The notes under the pieces: model-generated | The model's database searches: none | Told to the model about the DNA's origin: nothing | What the model saw: the letters and a program-made list of their open reading frames with translations, nothing else | Part shown: positions 18,811 to 28,745 of the stretch, one piece after another | How positions within the stretch are numbered: position 1 is the stretch's first letter | Layout of the letters: each line of letters starts with the position of its first letter | Made by a program: the position numbers and the translations under genes | Origin: Cyanobacteriota bacterium | GTDB taxonomy: Bacteria > Cyanobacteriota > Cyanobacteriia > Pseudanabaenales > Pseudanabaenaceae | Length of the DNA: 46,429 nt | NCBI GenBank assembly: GCA_025356295.1 | Contig: JANXUJ010000120.1 | Location: forward strand, 1-46,429 | Reading direction: 5' to 3'

Positions 18811-20355
18811 ATGCGTTTAGGACAATTGCTATCATTGGCAGGGTATCAAAATCCTCATCCTGAACTAGATGGGTTAGAGATCAAGCGTTTAATTACTGAT
18901 TCACGAGCTTGTCAAGCAGGGGACTTATTTATTGGGATGACGGGGACTCAGGTCGATGGTGGTAAATTTGCGCCACAGGCGATCGCCCAAGGAGCGATCG
19001 CGGCGATTATCTCCCATGAAGCTTTTGATAATTTAGCCGTTAAGGAGCGATCAATTGCCGTTGATGATGTGGTTGTGGCTTGCAGTAAATTGGCGATCGC
19101 GTTTTATGACTATCCTGCTCAAAAGCTGAAACTCGTTGGCGTGACGGGGACAAATGGCAAAACCACAACCACACACTTGATCGAGTTTTTGTTGCAAACT
19201 CAATATGCGGCGGCTCTATTTGGGACGCTCTATACTCGTTGGGCAGGCTACTCACTGACGGCGACCCATACCACTCCCTTTGCGGTGGACTTGCAGGCGC
19301 AACTCGCGGAGGCGATCGCGGCAGGTTGTGATGTCGGCTTGATGGAGGTCAGCTCCCATGCTCTAGACCAACGGCGCGTGTTGGGTTGCCCGTTTGAGGT
19401 GGCTGTATTTACAAATTTGACCCAAGATCATTTGGATTATCACCACGATCTAGAAAGCTATTTTCAGGCAAAGGCTTTATTGTTTAGCGAGACCTATTTA
19501 CAAGGGAGGGCGATTATTAATTTTGATGATACTTTTGGACAACGTTTGATGCAGATGCTCGCAGGTAAACCGATTTGGACTTATAGCATTAGCAATCCGC
19601 AGGCTGATTTTTATACTGAAAATCTTACCTATTTGGCAAATGGTGCGACTGGGATTTTGCATACGCCACAGGGTGCGATCGCCTTTCGATCTCCGCTAGT
19701 CGGACGCTTTAATGTCGAAAATATCTTGGCAGCGATCGCTACGGCTCTGCACATGGGCATGGGTCTAGCCGAGGTGGTTAGCCACTTGCCCGAATTTGCA
19801 AATGTGCCTGGGCGCGTGGAACGGGTGCAAGTCAGCGAGAATCAAGATGTGACGGTAGTGGTGGATTATGCTCACACGCCTGATAGTCTGGAAAACTTAC
19901 TCAAAGCGATGCGTCCCTTTACGCAGCGCGAATTAATCTGTGTGTTTGGATGTGGTGGCGATCGCGATCGTACTAAGCGTCCATTGATGGGCGGGATCGC
20001 TGCTAGACTTGCTGATCGTGTTTATGTGACTTCCGACAACCCGCGTACTGAAGATATGCAGCGTATTTTGGATGATGTTATGGTCGGAGTTAACGCCGAT
20101 ATTGGCGATAAGCCGATAACAGTCGAAGGCGATCGCCATAAGTGTATTCAAACGGCGATCGCTGCGTCTCAATCAGGCGATACGATTCTAATTGCAGGTA
20201 AGGGGCATGAAGACTATCAAATTATTGGACGCGAGAAAATCCATTTTGATGATCGTGAAGAAGCACAGGTGGCTCTGAAGCTGAGAACTCTAAGCAAAAA
20301 TACGCAAGAAGGATCGGTTATGATGCAAAAGAAAGTATATTCATATCCAAGTTAG
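18811..20355 (+). CDS. murE: UDP-MurNAc-tripeptide synthetase MurE
   Basis: Adds meso-diaminopimelate to UDP-MurNAc-Ala-Glu in peptidoglycan synthesis. 514 residues from ATG 18811, preceded by GGAAAG. An upstream in-frame TTG (18742) would add 23 non-homologous residues. The P-loop is GTNGKTTT (113-120). The central MEVSSHALDQRRV and the specificity motif DNPRTED (meso-DAP rather than Lys) are visible. The C-terminal GKGHEDYQ block is complete. The next gene starts 24 nt downstream on the same strand, so the two probably share a transcript. Confidence 0.94.
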   Translation: MRLGQLLSLAGYQNPHPELDGLEIKRLITDSRACQAGDLFIGMTGTQVDGGKFAPQAIAQGAIAAIISHEAFDNLAVKERSIAVDDVVVACSKLAIAFYDYPAQKLKLVGVTGTNGKTTTTHLIEFLLQTQYAAALFGTLYTRWAGYSLTATHTTPFAVDLQAQLAEAIAAGCDVGLMEVSSHALDQRRVLGCPFEVAVFTNLTQDHLDYHHDLESYFQAKALLFSETYLQGRAIINFDDTFGQRLMQMLAGKPIWTYSISNPQADFYTENLTYLANGATGILHTPQGAIAFRSPLVGRFNVENILAAIATALHMGMGLAEVVSHLPEFANVPGRVERVQVSENQDVTVVVDYAHTPDSLENLLKAMRPFTQRELICVFGCGGDRDRTKRPLMGGIAARLADRVYVTSDNPRTEDMQRILDDVMVGVNADIGDKPITVEGDRHKCIQTAIAASQSGDTILIAGKGHEDYQIIGREKIHFDDREEAQVALKLRTLSKNTQEGSVMMQKKVYSYPS

Positions 20356-20379
20356 GTTTACTTAGGAAGAAGTCTATAC

Positions 20380-23300
20380 ATGGGTTCGCAAATTAACCCC
20401 AAACCTAAACTGCTGGTTATCGATGATGAACCCGATAACTTAGATTTGCTATTCCGAACTTTTTATCGAGATTTTGAAGTTCTACGCGCAAATAGTGGCT
20501 TAGAAGCATTGGAATTACTTGATCGTGAAGGGGAAGTCGCGGTAATTATTTCTGATCAAAGAATGCCGATCATGAGTGGAACGGAATTTTTGAGTCAAAT
20601 CGCAGTTAAGTATCCCGACACAATGCGAATTATTTTGACGGGCTATACCGATGTTGAGGATTTGGTCGAAGCGATTAATACTTGTAAGGTATTTAAATAT
20701 GTCACTAAACCTTGGAATGAAGCAGAACTTAGGAATGTTGTCCGTCAGGCGATCGACACCCACAATGTTTTGCGAAATCGTACCGCAGATTTGCGCCGTA
20801 CCTTGCGTCAGCAATCACTCCTAAATGCGATCGCTTCATCAGTTGATAGTGCGGCTCCCTATCGTGAGAGTATTGCTACGATTGCCGAATTGATTGCGCG
20901 TAATTTTGAAGTTTCGGGCAGTATTTTGCGCCTATTTGAGAATGGTGAACTTTCAGAAGATTATTTTGCTTATTGTAATCAACCGATTAATAATCTGCCT
21001 GAAATATCTAAGACATTGACATTGAGATCGCAAATTATTGCGATTAGCGATATTGAGGAAGATCAGAGCATCTCTGAAGTTGATAAATCAATTTATCTCC
21101 AAGCAAATATTAAATCCATCCTCTTTGTGCCTCTTGAAGTTCAGAAAGAATGCTTATCAATGTTAGCGCTCTATCACTGTGAAAACTCTCATAAATGGAG
21201 TAATGATGAATTAGATTTGATTGAATTAGCTAGTAATCGAGCCGCGATCGTTAGTTCGCGGGCTAGAGCCTATGATCGTATTCAAGAACTCGCCAAGCGC
21301 GAATCTTTACTAAACACTATTACCAGTACGATTCGCTCCAGTCTCGATCCGCAAAAGATTTTTGCCTCAATCACTCAACAACTAGGACAAGCCTTAAACT
21401 CTGAAAGTTGTGCCTTATCACTATGGACAGAACAGGAGGAGCATTTACGTTGTGTGGGATTGCATTTACTTGATTCTAATGAAATAATTAGAGACTCTCA
21501 AGATTCTGAAGAGTCTTTACTGCCACAGTCGATTGTGAATATCTCCACAAATCCAGTTTTTCGCGCCTTAATCGAATCCAAAGAACCTGTCGCGATCACT
21601 GATTTGCATGAGAATCCAGAATGGAATCTTGTTGATTTACCATTGCGCTCAAGTGCGCGATCGCTATTAATTGTGCCATTACTATCTGAAGGCAAGATTA
21701 TCGGCAGCATCTCCATGCGCCAAAATCATCAGCCACGTCAATGGCAACCCGAAGAAATTTCCCTAGTCCAAGTCGTTGCCGAACAAGCCGCGATCGCAGT
21801 TCAACAAGCTAATCTCTATCAAAAAACTCGTCAACAATCTCAACAACTTCTAGAACTCGATCAGCAAAGAAACGAATTCTTTCAAAACCTTTCCCACGAA
21901 TTCCGCACACCCCTAACCTTAACGATTGGACCCTTAGAATCTGCAATCGAGCAATCAAAACCACTACCCTACGAGCAATCAGTAATCGCTTTGCGAAACT
22001 GTCGCCGCCTACTCCGTCTTGTCAATCAACTGCTCGATATCCAACGCCTCGATGCTGGCAAAATGCAAGCCTGCTTTCAACTCTGTAATCTCGTTGAATT
22101 TACGAGTCAGACCATTGACTCTTTTCGCCCTTATTGCGATCGCAAAAATATTCATCTATTTAGAGATTTTAGCGAATGTCCTGAAATTTATCTTGATTTA
22201 GAAAAGTTTGACAAAATTCTCTATAATCTGCTGTCTAATGCAATGAAATTTACTCCCAGTAATGGTAGTATCACCGTACATATTTCTGCTTCTCAAGATG
22301 GGAAACAATGTCTTCTGAGCGTTCATGATACTGGTATCGGTATTCGTGAAGATCAGATTCCATTTCTCTTTGATCGCTTTCGCCAAGCCGAAGGCTCAGT
22401 CAATCGCAGCTATGAAGGGAGCGGACTAGGTCTAACTCTGGTTAAAGAACTGGTAAACCTCCATGGTGGCAATATTTCAGTTACCTCAGATTACGGTTAC
22501 GGAACTAACTTTATAATTTCTATCCCCACAGGTAAAGACCATTTACCCAATGATCAAGTCACTAAATTACCTGTGGACTTACAAATATCTCGAGCCTTAA
22601 TCGAACTTGCCGATATCGAGACTGATCTGAGTTTAGAAGAAGATGCGATCGCTAATGATCGAGAAGATGATGATTCTGACCATACCCAAATAGGTAAAAT
22701 ATTAATCGTTGATGACAATCGCGATATGCGGAGTTATCTACGGCGAATTCTTAACCAAGCTGGCTATAGTGTAATCTCAGCGCACAATGGCGCATATGGG
22801 TTTACTCAAGCCCAACAACACTGTCCTGATTTGATTGTGACTGATTTGATGATGCCGCAAGTTTCAGGATTAGACTTGATCGCGATGCTCCGCAAAGATA
22901 CGCAGCTATCAGGTATCCCGATCATTTTGTTGACCGCTAAAGCCAATGAAGAGACCAGAATCGAAGGTACAGAAATAGGTGCGGATGCTTATTTAGCTAA
23001 GCCCTTTAACGATCGCGAATTATTGGCGGGCGTTCGCAATTTACTAGCTCTTAAGATTAATGAGCGTCGCATCGCGCAACTTAATCTCTATTTAACAGAA
23101 TCAGTTCTCAAGCGATTTTTGCCACCTAGCCTAGTTTCCAAAGCTGCCACAGGTGAACTCAGTCTCGATTTACGTCCCGAACCACGCATGATTACGGTTC
23201 TATTCACCGATATTGTGGGCTTTACTTCTCTCGCAAATACTTTGCGATCGCGCCGTGTTGCTGAACTGCTCAATCAATATTTAGGGACAATGACCCAAGC

Positions 23301-23736
23301 CATTTTTGCGAATGGCGGCACGGTTGATAAATTTATGGGGGATGGCATCATGGCTCTATTTGGCGCACCCGAAGATTGTAGTCCCAATGAACAAGTACGT
23401 CGTGCTGTCCAAACTGCCAAAGACATGCACCAATCGCTTGATAAACTCAATCAACAATGGCAACTTCAAGGCATCCCCAAAGTCAGATTTCGTTGCGGTA
23501 TCCATCAAGGCACGGCAGTAGTTGGCATGTTTGGCAGTGCTGAGCGATCAGACTATACAGCGATCGGGCCCACCGTGAATATTGCTGCTCGCATTCAATC
23601 TGCGGCTGAACCTGACTGTATTCTAGTTTCAGCCGCCGTAGCAGACTATCTCAACGATGAAGAGCTTCGCAAACGTGAACCGCTCAAACTCAAAGGCGTT
23701 GATGAAACTGTGCTGACATTTTTTGTGGATAGTTAA
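20380..23736 (+). CDS. cyaC: CyaC-type hybrid kinase/adenylate cyclase: REC-GAF-GAF-HisKA-HATPase-REC-CHD
   Basis: 1118 residues, soluble. First receiver about 10-130 (D59 in SDQRMP), two GAF domains about 150-485, HisKA with H506 in LSHEFRTPLTL, ATPase with DTGIGIRED and GSGLGLTL, second receiver about 770-885 (D822 in VTDLMMP), and a class III cyclase from about 935. The cyclase has both metal Asp (D944 in FTDIVGF, D988 in MGDG), adenine-selecting K984 with the DYTAIG segment (1058-1063), and the N1067/R1071 pair. It should make cAMP under phosphorelay control, as described for Arthrospira CyaC, which has the same order of modules. AGGAAG precedes the ATG. The first receiver closely resembles that of the kinase at 2484-5024. 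Confidence 0.92.
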   Translation: MGSQINPKPKLLVIDDEPDNLDLLFRTFYRDFEVLRANSGLEALELLDREGEVAVIISDQRMPIMSGTEFLSQIAVKYPDTMRIILTGYTDVEDLVEAINTCKVFKYVTKPWNEAELRNVVRQAIDTHNVLRNRTADLRRTLRQQSLLNAIASSVDSAAPYRESIATIAELIARNFEVSGSILRLFENGELSEDYFAYCNQPINNLPEISKTLTLRSQIIAISDIEEDQSISEVDKSIYLQANIKSILFVPLEVQKECLSMLALYHCENSHKWSNDELDLIELASNRAAIVSSRARAYDRIQELAKRESLLNTITSTIRSSLDPQKIFASITQQLGQALNSESCALSLWTEQEEHLRCVGLHLLDSNEIIRDSQDSEESLLPQSIVNISTNPVFRALIESKEPVAITDLHENPEWNLVDLPLRSSARSLLIVPLLSEGKIIGSISMRQNHQPRQWQPEEISLVQVVAEQAAIAVQQANLYQKTRQQSQQLLELDQQRNEFFQNLSHEFRTPLTLTIGPLESAIEQSKPLPYEQSVIALRNCRRLLRLVNQLLDIQRLDAGKMQACFQLCNLVEFTSQTIDSFRPYCDRKNIHLFRDFSECPEIYLDLEKFDKILYNLLSNAMKFTPSNGSITVHISASQDGKQCLLSVHDTGIGIREDQIPFLFDRFRQAEGSVNRSYEGSGLGLTLVKELVNLHGGNISVTSDYGYGTNFIISIPTGKDHLPNDQVTKLPVDLQISRALIELADIETDLSLEEDAIANDREDDDSDHTQIGKILIVDDNRDMRSYLRRILNQAGYSVISAHNGAYGFTQAQQHCPDLIVTDLMMPQVSGLDLIAMLRKDTQLSGIPIILLTAKANEETRIEGTEIGADAYLAKPFNDRELLAGVRNLLALKINERRIAQLNLYLTESVLKRFLPPSLVSKAATGELSLDLRPEPRMITVLFTDIVGFTSLANTLRSRRVAELLNQYLGTMTQAIFANGGTVDKFMGDGIMALFGAPEDCSPNEQVRRAVQTAKDMHQSLDKLNQQWQLQGIPKVRFRCGIHQGTAVVGMFGSAERSDYTAIGPTVNIAARIQSAAEPDCILVSAAVADYLNDEELRKREPLKLKGVDETVLTFFVDS

Positions 23737-23773
23737 AGCCTTTCAGAGAAAAATTAAGAATGATCGCGTCCTT

Positions 23774-24412
23774 TTAAGTTCCTGCTAACGATCGCAGATC
23801 ATCACTCATGAAACTCCGATCGCCTAAAACTTTGAGCATGGGACCATATACGCCAAACTGAATCATGCTTAGTGAGGCGGCGGGTATGTCTAGGCGATCG
23901 CGATATCTTCCCAAATCAATTCCTAATAGATTGCAAAGAATTACCCGAATTGTTGCCTTGTGCGAAACTATTAATACATTGCCCGATGGATATTTCTTTT
24001 GGATTTCTGCAACTACTAATAAAGCACGACTAGCGAGTTGCATGGCTGTTTCGCCGCCTGTGGGTGGATACCATGCAGGTTCAGTTAGCCACCGATGATA
24101 GTCATTGTGATAATGTTCTTTGACAAATTGGTTGCTTTGTCCTTCCCACTTGCCATAGCTCAGTTCTTTCAAGCCATCCCGCAGTTCCATTCCCAATTGC
24201 ATAGCATCACATAATGGTGTTGCGGTGGCGATCGTCCGTTTCATGGGACTAACGAACACTGCTTCCCAAGCGATCGCGCGATGAGCTAATCCAAAAGCAT
24301 CTGCCATTTGCTGACCTTCATTTGTCAAGTCAGGATCAATATCGCCACAATATCCACCTGTGCGGCTATAAATAGTTTCTCCATGACGGAGCAGATATAA
24401 TTTTAAGCTCAT
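23774..24412 (-). CDS. Histidine phosphatase family protein (phosphoglycerate mutase-like)
   Basis: 212 residues. The catalytic RHGE motif is at R9-H10-G11-E12, with R59 in SPMKRT, E83 in LKELSYG and the second catalytic His H151 in LIVSHKAT. The fold is the dPGM/CobC/PhoE branch; substrate cannot be assigned from sequence. It is downstream of phosphoketolase on the same strand, separated by a hairpin, so a link to sugar phosphates is possible but only contextual. Confidence 0.88.
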   Translation of the reverse strand: MSLKLYLLRHGETIYSRTGGYCGDIDPDLTNEGQQMADAFGLAHRAIAWEAVFVSPMKRTIATATPLCDAMQLGMELRDGLKELSYGKWEGQSNQFVKEHYHNDYHRWLTEPAWYPPTGGETAMQLASRALLVVAEIQKKYPSGNVLIVSHKATIRVILCNLLGIDLGRYRDRLDIPAASLSMIQFGVYGPMLKVLGDRSFMSDDLRSLAGT

Positions 24413-24429
24413 AACTCTCTTCTTAGTTT

Positions 24430-24462
24430 AAAGTTGTACGGCGCGAAGCGCCGTACAACTTT
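24430..24462. repeat. 15-bp hairpin between phosphoketolase and phosphatase genes
   Basis: Arms 24430-24444 and 24448-24462 are perfectly complementary with loop GAA. The apex GCGC-GAA-GCGC matches those at 40775-40785 and 46412-46422. No strong T-run follows on either strand, so termination may be partial. Confidence 0.75.
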
Positions 24463-24469
24463 ACTTGGT

Positions 24470-26965
24470 TTAGTGAGGATAACGCCAGTTTACAATTTCA
24501 GGTTTATCGATTCCATACTCGTAAGCATATTGACGACATTCAATTTGCTGGTTAAGTAATGATTCTTTGGCGTGAGCGCCGATATTATGGAGCTTAGGAA
24601 CTCGATCAATAACATCGATCGCCAGACTGAAGCGATCGACTTGATTATTAATCGCTAGCTCTAAAGGTGTATTAATACTGCCTTTTTCTTTATAACCACG
24701 CACATGGAGATTTCTATGATTAGTGCGGCGATAGGTCAAGCGATGAATCAGACAAGCGTAACCGTGGAAGTTGAAAATAATCGGCTTGTCCGTAGTGAAG
24801 AGCGAATCAAAATCGCGATCGCTTAGACCGTGAGGATGTTCTGTATTCGGTTGCAACTTAAACAAATCCACCACATTGATAAACCGAATCTTTAGCTCAG
24901 GAAAGTGTTCCCATAACAGGGTTGTCGCCGCTAGAGCTTCGAGAGTGAGGATATCACCGCAACCAACCATCACCACATCAGGCTCCACTCCTTGATCGTT
25001 ACTTGCCCAATCCCAAATACCTAAGCCTTTGGTGCAATGCTTGATCGCCGTATCCATGTCCATAAACTGCAAATGCATTTGCTTGTCCGAGACGATTACA
25101 TTCACATAATCGCTACTTCGCAAACAGTGATCAGCAACAGATAGAAGACTATTTACATCAGGTGGTAAGTAAATGCGAGTCACCTCTGCGCTTTTGTTGA
25201 CCACCACATCAAGAAATCCAGGGTCTTGATGGGTAAAGCCGTTGTGATCTTGCCGCCATACTGTGGAGGTGATCAATAGATTTAGAGAAGCGATCGGCGA
25301 TCGCCATGCAATCTTTTTGCTGATTTCTAACCATTTACAATGCTGGTTGATCATCGAGTCAATCACATGCACAAATGACTCATAGGTCGAGAAAAATCCA
25401 TGTCGTCCTGTAAGTAAATATCCCTCTAGCCAGCCCTCTAAGGTATGTTCGCTGAGGATTTCCATCACGCGTCCATCGGCTGCAAGTTCACCACCATCCG
25501 CATCTTCGGGTAGATATTCGGCAATCCAAAACTTTTTACTGACTTCGTAAATCGCTTGGAGCTTGTTAGATGTATTCTCATCAGGACCAAAAACACGGAA
25601 ATTGTTCATGTTTTGACGCATCACATCACGCAGGAACACACCTAGTGGTTGAGTATTCTCTACTTCGATCTGACCAGGTTTTAAAATGTTGATGCCATAC
25701 TGCCGAAAGTCGGGCATTTTTAAAGCTTTACGCAATAAGCCACCATTAGCGATCGGGTTGGCACTCATACGGCGATCGCCTTTTGGCGCAAGGGCTTTTA
25801 GCTCGGCAATTAGCTTACCTGATGCATCAAAAAGTTCTTCAGGCTTATAGCTCCGCATCCAACTTTCTAACATTTGTAAATGTTTAGGATTGGTCTGCAC
25901 ACCCCCGAGCGGAACTTGGTGCGATCGCCAAAATCCTTCGACTTTATGCCCATCGACTTCCTTTGGTCCAGTCCAGCCTTTAGGAGTCCGCAACACGATC
26001 ATCGGAAACCGCGCTCGTTTAGGAACCCCTGTACTGCGTGAGTCTTGCTGAATTGTTCTAATCTCGTTAATACAATGCTCAAGTGTCGCCGCGATCGCTT
26101 GATGCATCGACTCGATATCTGAACCTTCCACAAAGTAAGGCTGATAGCCATAGCCGACAAACAAGCTCTCGATCTCTTCATGGCTGATTCGTGCTAACAC
26201 CGCAGGATTATTAATTTTGTATCCATTTAGATGCAAAATTGGCAATACAGCGCCGTCACGAATGGGATTGATAAACTTATTAGAGTGCCAAGCTGTGGCT
26301 AAGGGTCCTGTTTCTGACTCGCCATCACCGACCATCACCAATGAAATCAAGTCAGGATTGTCAAAGACGCTACCATAGGCATGAGAGAGGCTATAACCGA
26401 GTTCACCGCCTTCATGGATCGAGCCTGGGGTTTCAGGAGTGCAGTGGCTACCAATTCCACCTGGGAAAGAAAATTGTTTAAAGAAGTGCTGCATTCCTTC
26501 TTTATCTTCGCTAATCTCAGCATAAATCTCAGAATAGGTTCCTTCCAGATATACAGAACCTAAAACTCCTGGTGCGCCATGTCCAGGACCAGCTAAAAAG
26601 ATCGCCTTGAGATCATATTTCTGAATCAAGCGATTCATATGCGTGTATACAAAACTCAGCCCTGGACTTGATCCCCAATGTCCGAGCAAACGGTTTTTGA
26701 TATGTTCTGGTTTTAACGGCTGACGCAAAAGTGGATTTTCACGCAGGTAAATCATCCCGATCGCGAGATAGTTGCAAGCTCGCCAATAAGCATCGATTTT
26801 ACGCAGCTCTTCGACACTTAGAGGTGTTCCTGCAATAGTGGAGCGTGCAGCACCATAGCAGCTGATGGACTCGTTAGATAAGTCTGAGACATCTGTTTTG
26901 AGAGGAGTGAATACCATAAAATTACGAGTCGTTCCTGTCGATAAGTTTGTGTCTTGGCTTCTCAC
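24470..26965 (-). CDS. xfp: Phosphoketolase (xylulose-5-P/fructose-6-P)
   Basis: Thiamine-diphosphate enzyme splitting xylulose-5-P (or fructose-6-P) with phosphate to acetyl phosphate and a shorter sugar phosphate. 831 residues. Visible signatures: [32 protein letters not shown], the TPP motif [21 protein letters not shown] and the C-terminal [12 protein letters not shown]. Length is slightly above the usual 790-810 because of an N-terminal leader; an alternative start at 26917 (MVFTPLK) would give 815 residues. No acetate kinase or phosphotransacetylase gene is adjacent. Confidence 0.94.
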   Translation of the reverse strand: MRSQDTNLSTGTTRNFMVFTPLKTDVSDLSNESISCYGAARSTIAGTPLSVEELRKIDAYWRACNYLAIGMIYLRENPLLRQPLKPEHIKNRLLGHWGSSPGLSFVYTHMNRLIQKYDLKAIFLAGPGHGAPGVLGSVYLEGTYSEIYAEISEDKEGMQHFFKQFSFPGGIGSHCTPETPGSIHEGGELGYSLSHAYGSVFDNPDLISLVMVGDGESETGPLATAWHSNKFINPIRDGAVLPILHLNGYKINNPAVLARISHEEIESLFVGYGYQPYFVEGSDIESMHQAIAATLEHCINEIRTIQQDSRSTGVPKRARFPMIVLRTPKGWTGPKEVDGHKVEGFWRSHQVPLGGVQTNPKHLQMLESWMRSYKPEELFDASGKLIAELKALAPKGDRRMSANPIANGGLLRKALKMPDFRQYGINILKPGQIEVENTQPLGVFLRDVMRQNMNNFRVFGPDENTSNKLQAIYEVSKKFWIAEYLPEDADGGELAADGRVMEILSEHTLEGWLEGYLLTGRHGFFSTYESFVHVIDSMINQHCKWLEISKKIAWRSPIASLNLLITSTVWRQDHNGFTHQDPGFLDVVVNKSAEVTRIYLPPDVNSLLSVADHCLRSSDYVNVIVSDKQMHLQFMDMDTAIKHCTKGLGIWDWASNDQGVEPDVVMVGCGDILTLEALAATTLLWEHFPELKIRFINVVDLFKLQPNTEHPHGLSDRDFDSLFTTDKPIIFNFHGYACLIHRLTYRRTNHRNLHVRGYKEKGSINTPLELAINNQVDRFSLAIDVIDRVPKLHNIGAHAKESLLNQQIECRQYAYEYGIDKPEIVNWRYPH

Positions 26966-26980
26966 TTCACAATTTTACAA

Positions 26981-27085
26981 GCGATCGCTAAGTTAATTGA
27001 CTATATGTATATTTTTTTTAGATTGAGAGTGCGATCGCATTAACCACAAAACGCGATCGCCTCTCAACAAAACAGCAGCGATCGC
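26981..27085. repeat. Cluster of four HIP1 octamers in a gene-free gap
   Basis: GCGATCGC occurs at 26981, 27031, 27053 and 27078, four copies in 105 nt, between phosphoketolase and the Rpn-family remnant. HIP1 is a known cyanobacterial repeat; only the density in non-coding sequence is notable. Confidence 0.75.
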
Positions 27086-27115
27086 ATCCCAATCCCACTT
27101 ACTAAAAATTACCGA

Positions 27116-27601
27116 TTACTCATGGTTAATATTCTTGAGCCAATTATGAAGATCTTGTAAATCCCCCAAATCAAACAGCGCTTCACTCAATGCATCTAAT
27201 ATATTGGCATCTAACTGATATAACTGAGCTTTAAATTCATCGGGTATTATGATTCCTAGTTTTTGAGCTAGTTGTTTCAGCAGAAGCGATTGTTTACCTT
27301 CTGGTATACCTTGAGCCTTGCCTTCTTCTCTTGCTGTTTCTACGACTCCTTTCATGTCTCGATAATATTTTAAGCTGTTTTCATATGCATCTCTTTCCTC
27401 TTGGGAAAAGCTAGCAATTTGGGAGGCTTCAAACAATTGCATAAATACATTTTCTTGCAATGGTAAAGGCGGCTCTTCCAATTCAGGTAGATGCTTTAGC
27501 AAAAACAACCACTTATCAAAATGGTTGTTTAGTTGATCAATGTCTGTGAGTAGGTTGATGTAGCGATCGCGACTGAGCCGAATTGATAGAGGCTTAGACA
27601 T
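27116..27601 (-). pseudogene. C-terminal remnant of an Rpn/PD-(D/E)XK family nuclease-transposase
   Basis: 161 residues resembling only the C-terminal part of Rpn-family proteins: HFDKWLFLLKHLPELEEPP, FSQEERDAYENSLKYYRD and the DUF4351-like tail LLLKQLAQKLGI...LYQLDANILDALSEALFDL. The N-terminal nuclease domain (normally beginning near FxxPKTDxxFKxxFG) is absent, and I see no trace of it in the 239 nt upstream. Most likely a 5'-truncated gene. It may still be translated from ATG 27601. Whether the fragment has a function is unknown. Confidence 0.72.
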
Positions 27602-27840
27602 GATGTTTCTGGACGTGTCTGCTTATTGATTTTAACAAATTTCTAATTTCTCAAAAATGAAACAGCGATCGCTTCTGTAAGAAAATGGTTGTAATCAGTA
27701 GATATTGTTAGGTCTTGACTATCTTGAAAAATTATCTTTACAACTTAAGCTCAAGTTTGCTAATCTAGATAGCCGCCGCTAAAATTTAAACGCGCCAAAC
27801 TACAGCATAATTAGAACAATACTTTGCTACCTGAATAAGC

Positions 27841-28032
27841 ATGACTCAAATAATCGTTGGTGAAAATGAAGGGATTGAATCGGCTTTGCGCCGATTTAAG
27901 AAAAAAATCCAGAAGGCTGGCTTACTAGCGGATATTCGTCGCTGTCAGTACCATGAGACCGCAGGCGAAAAACGCAAGCGTAAAGCCGAAAATGCTAAGC
28001 GCCGTGGACGTTTCCGCCGCCGCGATGTTTAA
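27841..28032 (+). CDS. rpsU: 30S ribosomal protein S21
   Basis: 63 residues, highly basic, with the S21 signature: [29 protein letters not shown] and a C-terminal Arg-rich tail ([11 protein letters not shown]). S21 helps 16S rRNA base-pair with mRNA at initiation. The 239 nt upstream contain no gene; TTGACT at 27715 is the best -35 candidate but no good -10 follows. A strong terminator lies 50 nt downstream. Confidence 0.96.
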   Translation: MTQIIVGENEGIESALRRFKKKIQKAGLLADIRRCQYHETAGEKRKRKAENAKRRGRFRRRDV

Positions 28033-28082
28033 ACTTAAGCATAGAGATTGTGCGATGTCCAATCTCTTTGAATAAAAATTAA

Positions 28083-28117
28083 ATAAAAAAAGCTGTGCAT
28101 TGCACAGCTTTTTTTAT
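28083..28117. terminator. Bidirectional terminator of rpsU and the SNase-like gene
   Basis: A-run plus GCTGTGC (28092-28098) pairs with GCACAGC (28102-28108) plus T-run. Symmetry serves rpsU on + and the convergent nuclease homologue, whose stop codon starts at 28119, on -. Confidence 0.9.
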
Positions 28118-28641
28118 TAGTAACCAACGCCCAACAGTTTGTTGTCGCGGCGAAATTGACTTGGAGTCGTTACATCTAGACCATTTGCCCAAATACCAAG
28201 TTGATCGCTTTGAGCTTTTATGGCGATCGCTTCATAGTCTTGGCAATCTTTTTCTTGAAGGCGATCGTAATGGGCAAGTCCTAGGGAAAGCATTACCTTA
28301 TTAGCATTTTGACCACCCGCTAAAACTTCGCCAGTGTAACGCCCAAACTTATCTTTTTTGAAAACTTTGATATAAATTTCTTCATCGTCAAGGATATTTT
28401 GCAATACCTTTCGTGCATGTTGCCCTTCATCTTGAAGTAATTCGGGCGCATCAATACAAGCAAGATGGACTTTAGTTTTGATGCCACGCTCGACCAGCGT
28501 AATATTATCCCCATCAAAAACTTGCACCCGCATTGCTGCTGACCATGCTGGTTGAATAGCGATCGCTAAACACACAATATTAATCATCAAGACTAAGAAT
28601 AAGTGCTGAAGTTTATTAGTAAAAAAGCGAGCAGAAGACAT
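28117..28641 (-). CDS. Exported thermonuclease-family (SNase-like) protein
   Basis: 174 residues. A hydrophobic stretch at 13-30 ending in PAWSA is a signal peptide, so it acts outside the cytoplasm. The SNase OB-fold follows: VFDGDNITL (calcium Asp), then LACIDAPE with D64 and E67, and KFGRYTGEV with R101. By position E67 and R101 match Glu43 and Arg87 of Staphylococcus nuclease, but the place of Arg35 is occupied by H59 (KVHLACIDAPE). Family relatives degrade DNA and RNA; activity here is uncertain because of that substitution. Confidence 0.86.
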   Translation of the reverse strand: MSSARFFTNKLQHLFLVLMINIVCLAIAIQPAWSAAMRVQVFDGDNITLVERGIKTKVHLACIDAPELLQDEGQHARKVLQNILDDEEIYIKVFKKDKFGRYTGEVLAGGQNANKVMLSLGLAHYDRLQEKDCQDYEAIAIKAQSDQLGIWANGLDVTTPSQFRRDNKLLGVGY

Positions 28642-28684
28642 TTAGTAGGCTAGACAAGATTATATGAAATTGATTTTATAGCTT

Positions 28685-28735
28685 AAAACCGAAAAATAAA
28701 AGCGGCGCGATGCGCCGCTTTTATTTTTCGGTTTT
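28685..28735. terminator. 24-bp perfect hairpin
   Basis: Arms 28685-28708 and 28712-28735 pair without mismatch around loop GAT. The apex is GCGC-GAT-GCGC (28705-28715), and A/T-rich outer arms could support termination from either side. It lies between two minus-strand genes. Confidence 0.75.
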
Positions 28736-28745
28736 CAAGTGTTTT

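Noticed and set aside
20380..23736. Guanylate rather than adenylate cyclase
   Set aside because: K984 and the DYTAIG segment are the adenine-specifying type; guanylate cyclases usually carry Glu and Cys/Ser there.
26981..27085. HIP1 cluster as a new repeat type
   Set aside because: GCGATCGC is the known cyanobacterial HIP1 octamer and is abundant throughout the window.
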